Below are positions 1 through 8,126 of a stretch of 64,000 bases of DNA, one piece after another. This DNA comes from Legionella brunensis (GTDB lineage Bacteria; Pseudomonadota; Gammaproteobacteria; Legionellales; Legionellaceae), in NCBI RefSeq assembly GCF_001467025.1, contig NZ_LNXV01000036.1, positions 1-64,000 of the forward strand, in the 5' to 3' direction. Numbering within the stretch: the stretch's first letter is position 1; each line of letters begins with the position of its first letter. A program made the position numbers and the translations under genes. The notes under the pieces are model-generated. The model did not search any database, was not told the origin of the DNA, and saw nothing but the letters and a program-made list of their open reading frames with translations.

Positions 1-131
1 TTTTTATTCTTACTCATGGGCACCTCTTTTAAGTGTTGAAATTATAACAAGTTAAAAGAGATGACACAGTTATTTAAACACTACCTCAATCAAATCACCC
101 ATCATTAAAAAAATACTGGCCTTTAATTTCT

Positions 132-581
132 TTGATTATCATTTCATTACTAGCAGCCCTAAGCATTAATTGGCAAATTGGTGGCGACATGCGGGTCTGG
201 ATGCATTATTTTATGGGTATTTTTCTGGTAATTTTCAGTACCTTAAAACTATTTCATCCCCTAGATTTTGCCGATGGCTTCGAGATGTACGATATTATCG
301 CCAAACGCTCCCGAATTTATGCTTATTGTTATCCTTTGATTGAATTACTTTTGGGCCTCGCCTACCTCTCGTTTTTTTTACCAATACTAACCTACCTCAT
401 CACGATTATTATTTTAACCATTGGTGCCATTGGCGTGATCAAGGGATTGCAACAAGGACTTGATATCAATTGTCCTTGTATGGGTACTGTTCTAGATGTG
501 CCTTTATCTACAGTCACCCTTACGGAAGATATAGGGATGGCTTTAATGGCTTTTATCCTTTTGATTATGAGTATATTTTAA
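132..581 (+). CDS. MauE/DoxX-like membrane protein, 5' end probably frameshifted
   Basis: A 149-residue, very hydrophobic protein with about four membrane segments and a Cys-x-Cys (NCPCMG, Cys114 and Cys116) between the third and fourth. That layout fits the MauE/DoxX redox-associated membrane family. The only start in this frame is a TTG at 132 with no ribosome binding site. An ATG at 61, preceded by AAAAGAG, opens a different frame that stops at 106-108, and its 15 codons would join naturally to the open upstream part of the main frame (KKYWPLISL just before the TTG). I therefore suspect a one- or two-base indel near 95-107. The family is inferred from hydropathy and the CPC motif only. Confidence 0.55.
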   Translation: MIIISLLAALSINWQIGGDMRVWMHYFMGIFLVIFSTLKLFHPLDFADGFEMYDIIAKRSRIYAYCYPLIELLLGLAYLSFFLPILTYLITIIILTIGAIGVIKGLQQGLDINCPCMGTVLDVPLSTVTLTEDIGMALMAFILLIMSIF

Positions 582-620
582 TAGGTATAGGCTGAGCAAA
601 TAACTTGGAGAAATTAAAAA

Positions 621-1661
621 ATGATGACTCCATTTTCACAAAAGTATTTTTATTTTATTGCAAATATCCTACTTACAGGTTATATACTGGTTATCTCAGC
701 CCCTTTATTTAACTCTTTACTCGCAGCGCTTATTTTAGCTTTGGCTTTAAAACCATTTGCAACTTTTCTTGAAAAATTTAAGGTTCCTCGTCTTTTGGCT
801 TCTCTTATTTCAGTGGTTACATTCGTCATTGTTTTAGCGGGCCTTATTCTTTTTTTTCAAGCTCAAATACGAAATATCGATTTTAAGCTAGGTCATATTA
901 GTCAAAATATGGTCTCGATGCCAACCTATATCCAAAGCTCGATTAGTAATTTTTTTGGCATTAGCCAAGAGCAGCAGACTTCTCTCCTGAACGAACTGTT
1001 TACAATAATAATTAAAAACAGCACGGTTTTATTCAATCATACGTTATCTTTTACCACATCGCTTGTTGCTTCAATATCAATTTTTATTATCGCATTATTT
1101 TTTTTCCTTAATTATCGAAAATTTTTTAAAAAATTTTTATTCAAAATAGTTAAAGAGAAATACCATTCCAATTTAAATCGGATTTTAACTCGCATTCTAT
1201 CTGTTGTCAGTCATTATATATTTGGTTTGCTTCTTATTATTTTCATCGTTGCTCTTTTGAATACTTTAGGGCTTTGGCTTTTAGGGGTAGAACATGCGAT
1301 TTTGTTTGGTGTATTGGCTGCTGTTTTAATACTTATCCCGTACATTGGTATTTTTATCGGTTCTCTACTTCCTGCCTTATTTGTTTTATTGACAAAAGGA
1401 TCGTTTGGATATGCCTTTGCTGTGATTATTATTTTTATAATTGTACAATTCCTTGAAGGTAATTTTTTAACTCCTAATATTGTTGGCAGCCAAGTGAGCG
1501 TCAACCCTTTTGCAGTGATATTGGGGTTGTTAATTGGCGGATTATTACTCGGAATAACTGGTATTATGTTCGCGCTTCCCGTACTGGCAATAACAAAAGT
1601 GATCTGTGATGAAATAAAATCCCTAGAGCCTATAGGATATCTAATTAGTAATCCTAAATGA
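621..1661 (+). CDS. AI-2E family transporter (PerM/YdiK-like)
   Basis: A 346-residue integral membrane protein. It has the family layout: two or three membrane segments at the N-terminus, an amphipathic central part (about residues 85-150), then five or six membrane segments. The late segments hold the conserved GVEHAILFGVLAAVL and LIPYIGIFIG stretches and a C-terminal block rich in Gly and Leu (VILGLLIGGLLLGITGI). Full length for the family. The ATG at 621 follows GGAG at about 606. The family exports small molecules, or acts as an Na+/H+ or AI-2 exporter in a few studied members; the substrate here cannot be told. It stands alone, 40 bases after the MauE-like gene. Confidence 0.85.
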   Translation: MMTPFSQKYFYFIANILLTGYILVISAPLFNSLLAALILALALKPFATFLEKFKVPRLLASLISVVTFVIVLAGLILFFQAQIRNIDFKLGHISQNMVSMPTYIQSSISNFFGISQEQQTSLLNELFTIIIKNSTVLFNHTLSFTTSLVASISIFIIALFFFLNYRKFFKKFLFKIVKEKYHSNLNRILTRILSVVSHYIFGLLLIIFIVALLNTLGLWLLGVEHAILFGVLAAVLILIPYIGIFIGSLLPALFVLLTKGSFGYAFAVIIIFIIVQFLEGNFLTPNIVGSQVSVNPFAVILGLLIGGLLLGITGIMFALPVLAITKVICDEIKSLEPIGYLISNPK

Positions 1662-1868
1662 AAATTTCGTAGCGTGGAATGATTTTCATACCTTATTTTA
1701 TGACAAGTGATTTCCTGATCACGTATAACTAGCGATAAAACTGCTATTCCTGTTTGTTGGCATTTCATCTTTATGGATAACAACCAAGTAGCAGAAATTT
1801 ACCCAATCACTTAATTAATAATTATCTTCGGACCTAATAATTAATAAAGTTATGTATCTTATGCAAAT

Positions 1869-1964
1869 CTAATGACCAGAACCACGAATTAAAAGAATTG
1901 GTACTGTCGCTATACGGATGATATTATCAGCCACACTGCCTAAAAAAAATCGACTAAAACCTCG
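1869..1964 (-). pseudogene. C-terminal scrap of a universal stress protein (UspA family)
   Basis: Read on the minus strand from 1964, 31 codons end in TAG at 1869. They spell the typical UspA C-terminus: RGFSRFFLGSVADNIIR, then a valine-proline-isoleucine strand and IRG. This is the nucleotide-loop and last-strand signature of the family (G-x-x-x-x-FLGSVAD-I-R...PVL-V-R). Nothing upstream in frame continues the protein, and at 1965 the sequence switches to antiporter coding on the other strand. It is therefore a fragment left by a deletion or rearrangement. Too short to function. Confidence 0.6.
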
Positions 1965-3173
1965 TTCAAGCTTCCTCCAACAATCGGACTGATGGCCATC
2001 GCCCTAGCACTTTCTTTGTGCTTGAATGTATCTGGTTCAATCTGGCCTGAAATTATTTCAGGTTCTAAAGTTTTCTTGGAGCAGATCAATTTTAATGATA
2101 CCTCACTCCATGGAATGCTTGCTTTCTGTTGTTTGCTGGTGCGCTTCATATTAACATTAGCCAACTTGCTGAACAAAAAATCGTTATCACTGTGCTAGCC
2201 TTCATCGGCACCCTAATTTCCACTGCCATTGTAGGTTTGCTAATGTATTGGCTACTCGATTTAATCAATATTCAGATTTCTTTTATCTACTGTCTACTCT
2301 TTGGCGCTCTTATTTCACCTACTGATCCGATTGCTGTGATGAGCATTTTAAAAACCCTAGGCACTCCTAAGAATTTAGAAATGAAAATCGCTGGAGAATC
2401 GCTCTTTAATGATGGAATAGGTGTTGTACTCTTTCTGGGCATTCTTGAAGTTGTCTCGAGCCCACATGAACTTAGTATCTCACATTTATTAATACTGTTT
2501 ATTACAGAAGCTATGGGAGGTGCCTTGTTTGGATTAGTAACCGGCTATATCGCCTACAAAATGTTAAAATCCATCGACAACTATCAGGTTGAAATTCTTA
2601 TCTCGCTTGCCCTTGTAATGGGGGGATATGCGTTAGGAGAGCGGATTCATATCTCAGCCCCCATTGCAATGGTAGTGGCTGGATTGCTTATTGGTAATCA
2701 TGGACGACAGTTTGCAATGTCTGATAAAACACGCAAACATCTAGATACCTTCTGGGAATTACTCGATGAAATATTAAATGCCGTACTCTTCGTTCTAATC
2801 GGCCTAGAAGTGCTCGTATTAACTATCAATAAACAATATTTGTTGATTGGAATAATTGCGATTCCAGTGGTCCTACTGGCGCGCTGGATTTCAGTGGGAG
2901 TGCCATTAACTTTAATGCGTCGTCAACTAAAATTCACACCGCATAGTATCAAGATTCTCACCTGGGGCGGATTACGAGGAGGGATTTCGGTAGCATTGGC
3001 GCTTTCTCTGGGCAATAATAATCGGAAAAGAAAATGAATTTACCTTTGAAGCTATCTTAATGATGACCTATATCGTGGTGGTTTTTTCAATCTTGATTCA
3101 AGGGCTGACTATCGGTCCATTAGTGAAAAAACTGTATGCACGCAATCATCGAAAGAAAGATTTTCATGGATAA
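1965..3173 (+). pseudogene. Na+/H+ antiporter (CPA1/NhaP type), frameshifted and N-terminally truncated
   Basis: Three plus-strand frames together rebuild a CPA1 cation/proton antiporter. Frame one starts abruptly at about 1965 with KLPPTIGLMAIALAL, the usual first-third motif, and runs to about 2127. Frame two (2129-3037, TTG start) carries LFAGALHIN, the ion-binding [23 protein letters not shown], and [14 protein letters not shown]. At about 3015 the frame shifts again and continues as [14 protein letters not shown] to a stop at 3171-3173. The roughly 25-50 residues before KLPPTIG are missing, because a universal stress protein scrap adjoins. At least two indels plus a lost start make it a pseudogene. 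Confidence 0.85.
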
Positions 3174-3207
3174 TATTGCAGAATTTTTTTTATTTAAGAA
3201 AATAACA

Positions 3208-3690
3208 TTATATATCCCTTAAAAGATCGACTAATAAATTGATTGAATTAGCAAGAGCTATTTGTTCTTTTTCAGTTAAAACTTGTAAGTTATCGTTCAA
3301 TCTATTATGCAGAAGATAAGGAGCAGCAGAAACAAATTCATTCCCCTTTTCTGTAATATCAATGTAAATAATACGGCGGTCCTGAATATCACGTGTTCGA
3401 TGAACAAATTGTTTTTCTTCTAGACGGTCAATTACGCCTACAATAGTGCTCATTGATAAATAAATGTTCTTTGAAAGAGCAGATATAGTCATTCTTCCAT
3501 TCTCATAAATTTCATACAAACAGACTATTTGAGGAACAGTTAAACCATAGCATTTGTTTAATCTTCTGGAATGATAGTCCATCTGCTGCATAATTTTTCG
3601 TAAGGCAAGGATGATGTTTTTGGAACGTTGTTCTGACTGTTGAGCAGCTGTGATTTTGTTGTCAAGCGATTTTTTCTCGATATCACTCAT
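3208..3690 (-). CDS. MarR-family transcriptional regulator
   Basis: A 160-residue winged-helix regulator. The core has the dimer helix (ALRKIMQQMDYHSRRL), the helix-turn-helix LTVPQIVCLYEIYENGRMTI...LSKNIYLSMSTIVGVIDRLE, and the wing with DIQDRRIIYIDITEKG, where the DRR motif is typical of MarR. I place the start at the ATG at 3690 (MSDIEKK), preceded by AGGTAAAG; a TTG ten codons upstream (3720) is less likely. The gene diverges from the ligase/acetyltransferase/amidotransferase operon, with a near-palindrome between them. By the usual MarR arrangement it probably represses that operon and itself. The ligand is unknown. Confidence 0.85.
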   Translation of the reverse strand: MSDIEKKSLDNKITAAQQSEQRSKNIILALRKIMQQMDYHSRRLNKCYGLTVPQIVCLYEIYENGRMTISALSKNIYLSMSTIVGVIDRLEEKQFVHRTRDIQDRRIIYIDITEKGNEFVSAAPYLLHNRLNDNLQVLTEKEQIALANSINLLVDLLRDI

Positions 3691-3849
3691 GAATGATTCT
3701 TTACCTATTAACGATTGCAATGAACTAATTTACCCAGTACCATGAGAAATACTTTGTGTACAAATCATTTCAACAGATATAGATTTTTAAGGGCATTAAC
3801 TATTGTATCCAAGTATTGAATATAACTATAGAAGTATCCTCAAAAATAA

Positions 3850-3870
3850 TATTGAAATTAATTTTCAATA
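3850..3870. promoter_or_regulatory. Candidate MarR operator (inverted repeat)
   Basis: TATTGAAA at 3850-3857 and TTTCAATA at 3863-3870 form an 8-bp inverted repeat with a 5-base spacer. It lies 52 bases before the ligase ATG and 160 bases from the MarR start. Size and place fit a MarR-dimer operator. A related half, TATTGAAT, occurs at about 3815-3822. The assignment is by position and symmetry only. Confidence 0.45.
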
Positions 3871-3921
3871 CGCCAGTCACTTTAGTAATTCTCAAGTATC
3901 ATCAACAAAGGAGGTTATCGA

Positions 3922-5142
3922 ATGGATAATCAAATTAACAAACTCTTAAAATCAACCAGGGATGCATCGCAATTGACCTGCACTCCTACAGAGGAAGAAA
4001 TTTATTTTAATAGTAATGGAGTGTTAACATTAGGAGTAGAAATTGAACTCCAGCTCATTGACTCTAAAAATTATAATTTATGCTCAAAAGCAACTGATGT
4101 ACTTAATGCTACAGCCCATCTCGAAAAAATTAAACAAGAGTTTTATTTAAGTACTATAGAAGTGACTACAGATAAATGCATCACTGCTCAGGAAGTTGAA
4201 GATGATCTTTATAAAACACTCTCTTCTCTACAATTAGCAACAAAGGATTTAGGGATTTTATTTTCCACAACCGGTTCCCACCCTTTCTCTAAATACTCCG
4301 ATTGGGTAGTCTCTCCTACGACTCGTTATCAAGAGCTAATTGATCGTAATCAATGGCTTACCCGACGTATGAGCGTATATGGCTTACATGTTCACATTGG
4401 CATGTCCAGTGGTGAAGACTGCATTCGTTTTAACAATTTTTTTATGTATTTTTTGCCTCATTTATTAGCGCTGTCTTCAAGCTCTCCGTTCTGGCAAGGA
4501 ATAGATACAGGGCTTTCCTCTTGCAGACCAACTACTTATGAAGCATTACCAACTGCAGGACAACCCTATCATGTGCGAACATGGCAAGATTTTGAGCATT
4601 TATATAAGTCATTAAAATTATGTGGTTCGATTAAATCGCTTAAAGACTTATGGTGGGATTTAAGACCAAGTCCTGGATTTGGAACATTAGAAATTCGTGT
4701 TTGTGATGGAGCAGCCACTTTATCAGAGACGCTTGCTTTAGTTGCCTTGATTCATACACTTGCCTATTGGTTTGCTGATAATGGAAGTTGGCTTGAATCA
4801 GTAGCCTATCCTCCTTATTGGCTTTCTCGTGAAAACAAATGGAGGGCCATTCGTTACGGTTTGGATGCTGAATTAGTAATAAACACCGAAGGTAAAACCA
4901 AATTGATGCGCGAAGACATCCATGAATGGTTTGAAAAATTAAAACCTTACATTAAAAAATTGGATTATCAAACTTATTTTTCTACTCTTGAAGTGATTAT
5001 GAATTCAGGGACAAGTTCTGAACGACAACGTAAAGTATTTGCTCACAATCATTCCCTTAAAGATATTGTGAAACATAACGTCAGTGAGTTCTTACTTCAA
5101 ACACCTCTATACAGACTCGAATCTGCCATTACAACCCCTTGA
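3922..5142 (+). CDS. YbdK-like carboxylate-amine ligase (GCS2 family)
   Basis: A 406-residue ATP-dependent ligase of the glutamate-cysteine ligase type 2 superfamily. It has the metal and ATP motif LGVEIELQLID (Glu40, Glu42), the GLHVHIGM block (about 154-161), and the substrate/ATP arginine block PGFGTLEIRVCDGA (about 251-263), all intact. YbdK proteins form a peptide-like bond to a glutamate-type carboxylate with weak gamma-glutamylcysteine activity; true substrates are mostly unknown. A strong ribosome site (AAGGAGG) precedes the ATG. It is the first gene of a three-gene operon with a GNAT acetyltransferase and an NAGGN-type amidotransferase. I infer that it makes the dipeptide bond of an acetylated, amidated product rather than glutathione. 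Confidence 0.8.
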   Translation: MDNQINKLLKSTRDASQLTCTPTEEEIYFNSNGVLTLGVEIELQLIDSKNYNLCSKATDVLNATAHLEKIKQEFYLSTIEVTTDKCITAQEVEDDLYKTLSSLQLATKDLGILFSTTGSHPFSKYSDWVVSPTTRYQELIDRNQWLTRRMSVYGLHVHIGMSSGEDCIRFNNFFMYFLPHLLALSSSSPFWQGIDTGLSSCRPTTYEALPTAGQPYHVRTWQDFEHLYKSLKLCGSIKSLKDLWWDLRPSPGFGTLEIRVCDGAATLSETLALVALIHTLAYWFADNGSWLESVAYPPYWLSRENKWRAIRYGLDAELVINTEGKTKLMREDIHEWFEKLKPYIKKLDYQTYFSTLEVIMNSGTSSERQRKVFAHNHSLKDIVKHNVSEFLLQTPLYRLESAITTP

Positions 5143-5186
5143 TGGGAACCGCTGTTTAATAAAAATAATCGAGGAGGAAAATAATA

Positions 5187-5879
5187 ATGAAACAAGTAAC
5201 TTATACATCAAAAAAATTGGGGAATGTAACGATTAAAAGCGAATTGAATCATTACACCATTTATTCGAATAGGTTAGAGGCCAGATCCCTTAATCAAGAT
5301 GAAGAGAGCTTTTTAATTGATAAATATACTCCTCTTTTAGAGACCCCTGAAAATATAAAGATGTTTGGTGAAGGAAAGACCTGGGAATCCTCTGCCGTAA
5401 AAAAGTTCATACAGGATGAAACGAAACGTTGGAACTCTGGTAACAAATTCTCGGTGCTTTCGATTTACCATTCAACTACTCAAGAATTTATTGGTTATCT
5501 CCACATAAAACATTCTTTAGATGATTTCTCCCATGTGGGAGTCGGCCATCAAAATGTCGGTGAAATTGCTTATATTATTGATCACGCTTTTTGGGGAAAA
5601 GGTTATGGAACTGAAATTGCAATCTTAGGGAAAAAGTTTATAAAACATATTATTTCTGAAAGTGAGAATGAAACCTTAGAAAAGAACATTAAAGAAATCG
5701 TTGCTACAGTTCACCCTTCAAATGAAGGTTCCAAAAGAATCTTACAGAAAACTCTGAAACATCAGGAGCAGGAAGAATTTACTAAGTTCTGTGATAAACC
5801 ACGCCTATTATTTTTTAAACCATTAAAAACAGATGTGCCCCAGGTAGATGAATCTAGCGTTTTATCTGCAAAACTGTAA
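5187..5879 (+). CDS. GNAT-family N-acetyltransferase
   Basis: A 230-residue GNAT protein of the RimJ/RimL-like type. Residues 25-60 form the acceptor-side start. FIGYLHIKHS (101-110) is the central strand, and EIAYIIDHAFWGKGYGTE (126-143) gives the acetyl-CoA pyrophosphate loop (GKGYGT). HPSNEGSKRILQKT is the classical last-helix asparagine motif. Ribosome site GAGGAGG lies nine bases before the ATG. It sits 44 bases after the ligase and 16 before the amidotransferase start, so it is co-transcribed. In the known NAGGN pathway the acetyl group is added by a GNAT domain fused to an ATP-grasp ligase. Here the acetyltransferase stands alone and has no ATP-grasp domain. Confidence 0.8.
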   Translation: MKQVTYTSKKLGNVTIKSELNHYTIYSNRLEARSLNQDEESFLIDKYTPLLETPENIKMFGEGKTWESSAVKKFIQDETKRWNSGNKFSVLSIYHSTTQEFIGYLHIKHSLDDFSHVGVGHQNVGEIAYIIDHAFWGKGYGTEIAILGKKFIKHIISESENETLEKNIKEIVATVHPSNEGSKRILQKTLKHQEQEEFTKFCDKPRLLFFKPLKTDVPQVDESSVLSAKL

Positions 5880-5895
5880 CAAAGGAGAAGTAACA

Positions 5896-7680
5896 ATGTG
5901 TGGTATTGCCGGTGAATTCCAATTCAATAAAAGAAATATTCCTCTTATTAATCTAGAAAAAGCTCTACTTAGGCAGTTTAACCGAGGGCCTGATGACGGT
6001 CATATATACCTGACGAAAAGTTTGGCGCTGGGGCATAGAAGACTTAAAATTTTTGATTTAACAAATCTAGGAATGCAACCCATGGTTGATTCAGATTTAG
6101 GTTTGGCGTTGGTTTTTAATGGAGCAATTTATAATTTTACTGAGTTACGTGATGTTCTAAAATCTAAAGGATACTCTTTTATTTCCAATAGTGATACAGA
6201 GGTACTTCTTAAGGCCTACCATGCTTGGGGAAAAAATTGTGTACATCGTATCTATGGTATGTTTGCTTTTGCAATCTGGGAACAAAATACAGGTAAATTG
6301 ATACTTGCCCGTGATCGATTAGGCATTAAACCACTTTATTATTCTGCTGATGCAAACTATGGATTCAAATTTGCATCCACATTACCTGCTTTAATTGAAT
6401 TTGGTAATGTCAATACATCAATTGATAGAGTTGCACTTCACTATTACCTAACCTTTCATGCGGTTCCTGAACCGCTTACCATCTTATCTGGTGTAAAAAA
6501 ACTCTCTCCAGGTTTTCTAATGACCGTCCATCCAGATGGAAAAATTGAAGAGGAACGTTATTGGGATTTGAAATTCGATAATACAAATGCAGATCATTAT
6601 CGTGATGAAAATTATTGGATAAAAAAAACTTATGAAGCATTAAAATCAACAACGCATCGCCAACTAGCGGCAGATGTTCCTGTGGGTATCTTACTTTCTG
6701 GAGGTTTAGATTCTTCATTACTTGTGGCGATAGCTTCCCAACTTAGACAACAAGAAATTCAAACATTCTCTATTGGGTTTGAAAGTGCAAATGGAGAGCA
6801 AGGAGATGAATTCTTGTATTCGAATCTCATTGCTTCAGAATTTAATACACAGCATCAGCAAATTTTTATTTCAAATAAGCAATTAGCCTATTCATTAGGA
6901 AATTGTATTTCTGCAATGTCAGAACCTATGTTGAGTCATGACAATATTGGCTTTTATCTTCTGTCACATGAGGTATCCAAATATGTTAAAGTAGTTCTTT
7001 CAGGCCAAGGCGCAGACGAGATTTTTGCAGGTTATCATTGGTTTCAAAATATACATGTAAGTCCAGCTTTACCATCACAGTCAGCGCAAATAATTTTTAA
7101 CAAAGTAGCAGATCGCTCTTTTAAAGAATATCAGCAACTTGTAATGCCAGATTTTCAAACAACATTTCATGCTTCGGATTTTTTAATTAAGCTTTGTGAA
7201 ACAAATAATTCTAAAAACCCAATTGATAATTTACTTAAATATGAAAGTACCTTCGCATTAGCGAACGGTCCTTTAAGCCGAGTTGATAATATGACAATGG
7301 CAGCAAGTCTCGAAGCAAGAGTACCTTTTTTGGATGAAGAGATGCTCAAACTTGCAACTTCTATGCCCCTTCAATATAAATTACCCCAAAGAGGTAAATA
7401 TATCTTAAAACAGCTTGGAAGAAAAATGCTTCCTAAACAAATTGTAGATCGTCCTAAAGGATATTTTCCAGTTCCAGCGTTGAAGTATTTAGAGGGAAAT
7501 ACTTTGGAGTTAATGCGTGAAGTACTTTCTCCTGAAAACATAAAACAGAGAGGTATTTTTAATTTACAAACAGTTCAAAGCTTATTTACAAACTCAGCGA
7601 AGAATTTTACGCCTTCAGGTATTTCCAAGCTGTGGCAAGTTGGTTTGCTTGAGTATTGGCTGCAACAGCACAAGTTATGA
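5896..7680 (+). CDS. Glutamine-dependent amidotransferase, asparagine-synthase type, NAGGN-amidotransferase-like
   Basis: A 594-residue class II amidotransferase/synthetase. The ATG at 5896 is chosen because it exposes the catalytic Cys2 (MCGIAGEF) and follows AAGGAG. The glutaminase half has RGPDDG, LGHRRLKI, VFNGAIYN and SDTEVLLKAYH. The synthetase half has the PP-loop SGGLDSS at 268-274. The stretch AMSEPMLSHDNIGFYLLS followed by VKVVLSGQGADEIFAGYHW matches, from memory, N-acetylglutaminylglutamine amidotransferases better than asparagine synthetases. The enzyme would hydrolyse glutamine and transfer ammonia to an adenylated carboxylate, capping a peptide as an amide. It is the last gene of the operon and its stop overlaps a transposase remnant. 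Confidence 0.85.
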   Translation: MCGIAGEFQFNKRNIPLINLEKALLRQFNRGPDDGHIYLTKSLALGHRRLKIFDLTNLGMQPMVDSDLGLALVFNGAIYNFTELRDVLKSKGYSFISNSDTEVLLKAYHAWGKNCVHRIYGMFAFAIWEQNTGKLILARDRLGIKPLYYSADANYGFKFASTLPALIEFGNVNTSIDRVALHYYLTFHAVPEPLTILSGVKKLSPGFLMTVHPDGKIEEERYWDLKFDNTNADHYRDENYWIKKTYEALKSTTHRQLAADVPVGILLSGGLDSSLLVAIASQLRQQEIQTFSIGFESANGEQGDEFLYSNLIASEFNTQHQQIFISNKQLAYSLGNCISAMSEPMLSHDNIGFYLLSHEVSKYVKVVLSGQGADEIFAGYHWFQNIHVSPALPSQSAQIIFNKVADRSFKEYQQLVMPDFQTTFHASDFLIKLCETNNSKNPIDNLLKYESTFALANGPLSRVDNMTMAASLEARVPFLDEEMLKLATSMPLQYKLPQRGKYILKQLGRKMLPKQIVDRPKGYFPVPALKYLEGNTLELMREVLSPENIKQRGIFNLQTVQSLFTNSAKNFTPSGISKLWQVGLLEYWLQQHKL

Positions 7681-7751
7681 ATAAATTGATACAACGACGT
7701 GCTTATGGGTTTAGAAATTTTGAAAATTACAGATTAAGGGTTAAGGTTTGA
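7677..7751 (+). pseudogene. C-terminal remnant of an ISL3-like transposase
   Basis: The stop of the amidotransferase overlaps an ATG opening 24 codons: MNKLIQRRAYGFRNFENYRL, then RVKV and a stop. The block KLIQRRAYGFRNFENYRLR is the well-known end of ISL3/IS204-type DDE transposases. All the catalytic part is missing. The insertion or deletion joins the operon end to the transposase tail almost exactly, so an insertion sequence once lay here and was largely deleted. Confidence 0.7.
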
Positions 7752-7831
7752 TTAGTGCCCCGGAAATGGGGAAGAGCCAAATTTGAGCAGCTCTGTGTCC
7801 TTGATTAACGCCCAGGAAATTGGGAAGAGCC
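7748..7831 (+). repeat. Two 31-base direct repeats, each with a short hairpin
   Basis: Units at 7748-7778 and 7801-7831 share TTGATTA, a GGAAAT loop and GGGAAGAGCC. Each unit has a 4-bp stem round that loop: CCCC/GGGG at 7758-7771 and CCCA/TGGG at 7811-7824. The one stem difference is compensated on the other side, so pairing is kept. They follow directly on the transposase remnant and may be the insertion-sequence end region or transcription stops. Just after, AGTGTAGCCA is repeated twice (about 7836-7857). Confidence 0.55.
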
Positions 7832-7925
7832 GAAAAGTGTAGCCAGAAGTGTAGCCAAGAATTTTTATCAGAGAAGAGGAGGTTTAAATTTAATAGCTAA
7901 CTTACTGATTCTAAGGGGTATTTTA

Positions 7926-8002
7926 TGGTCGGGACGGAAGGATTTGAACCTTCGACCACTAGCACCCCATGCTAGTACGCTACCAGGCTGCGCTACGCCC
8001 CG
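7926..8002 (-). tRNA. tRNA-Pro(GGG)
   Basis: The minus strand gives a 77-base cloverleaf with encoded CCA. The acceptor CGGGGCG pairs with CGTCCCG, allowing one G-U. The anticodon stem CTAGC/GCTAG holds the loop ATGGGGT, so T33 is followed by anticodon GGG and G37. The T arm is GTTCAAATC-type. No split or extra copy is seen. The genes just downstream of its 3' end (lower coordinates) are accessory and partly decayed, as at many tRNA integration sites. Confidence 0.93.
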
Positions 8003-8126
8003 ATTGGATGCGCATAATAACTTGTCTGGGTACAAATAACAAGATTAGAAGCATACTATCTAGAGGATAGTTACTTTTGAGAACTTATGCCAACTGCAAA
8101 AGTTGGCATCTTTAAATTGAGAGTGC

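Noticed and set aside
1214-1783. Minus-strand frame of 189 codons over the end of the AI-2E gene
   Set aside because: It lies antisense to a clear membrane protein and its composition follows from the coding strand.
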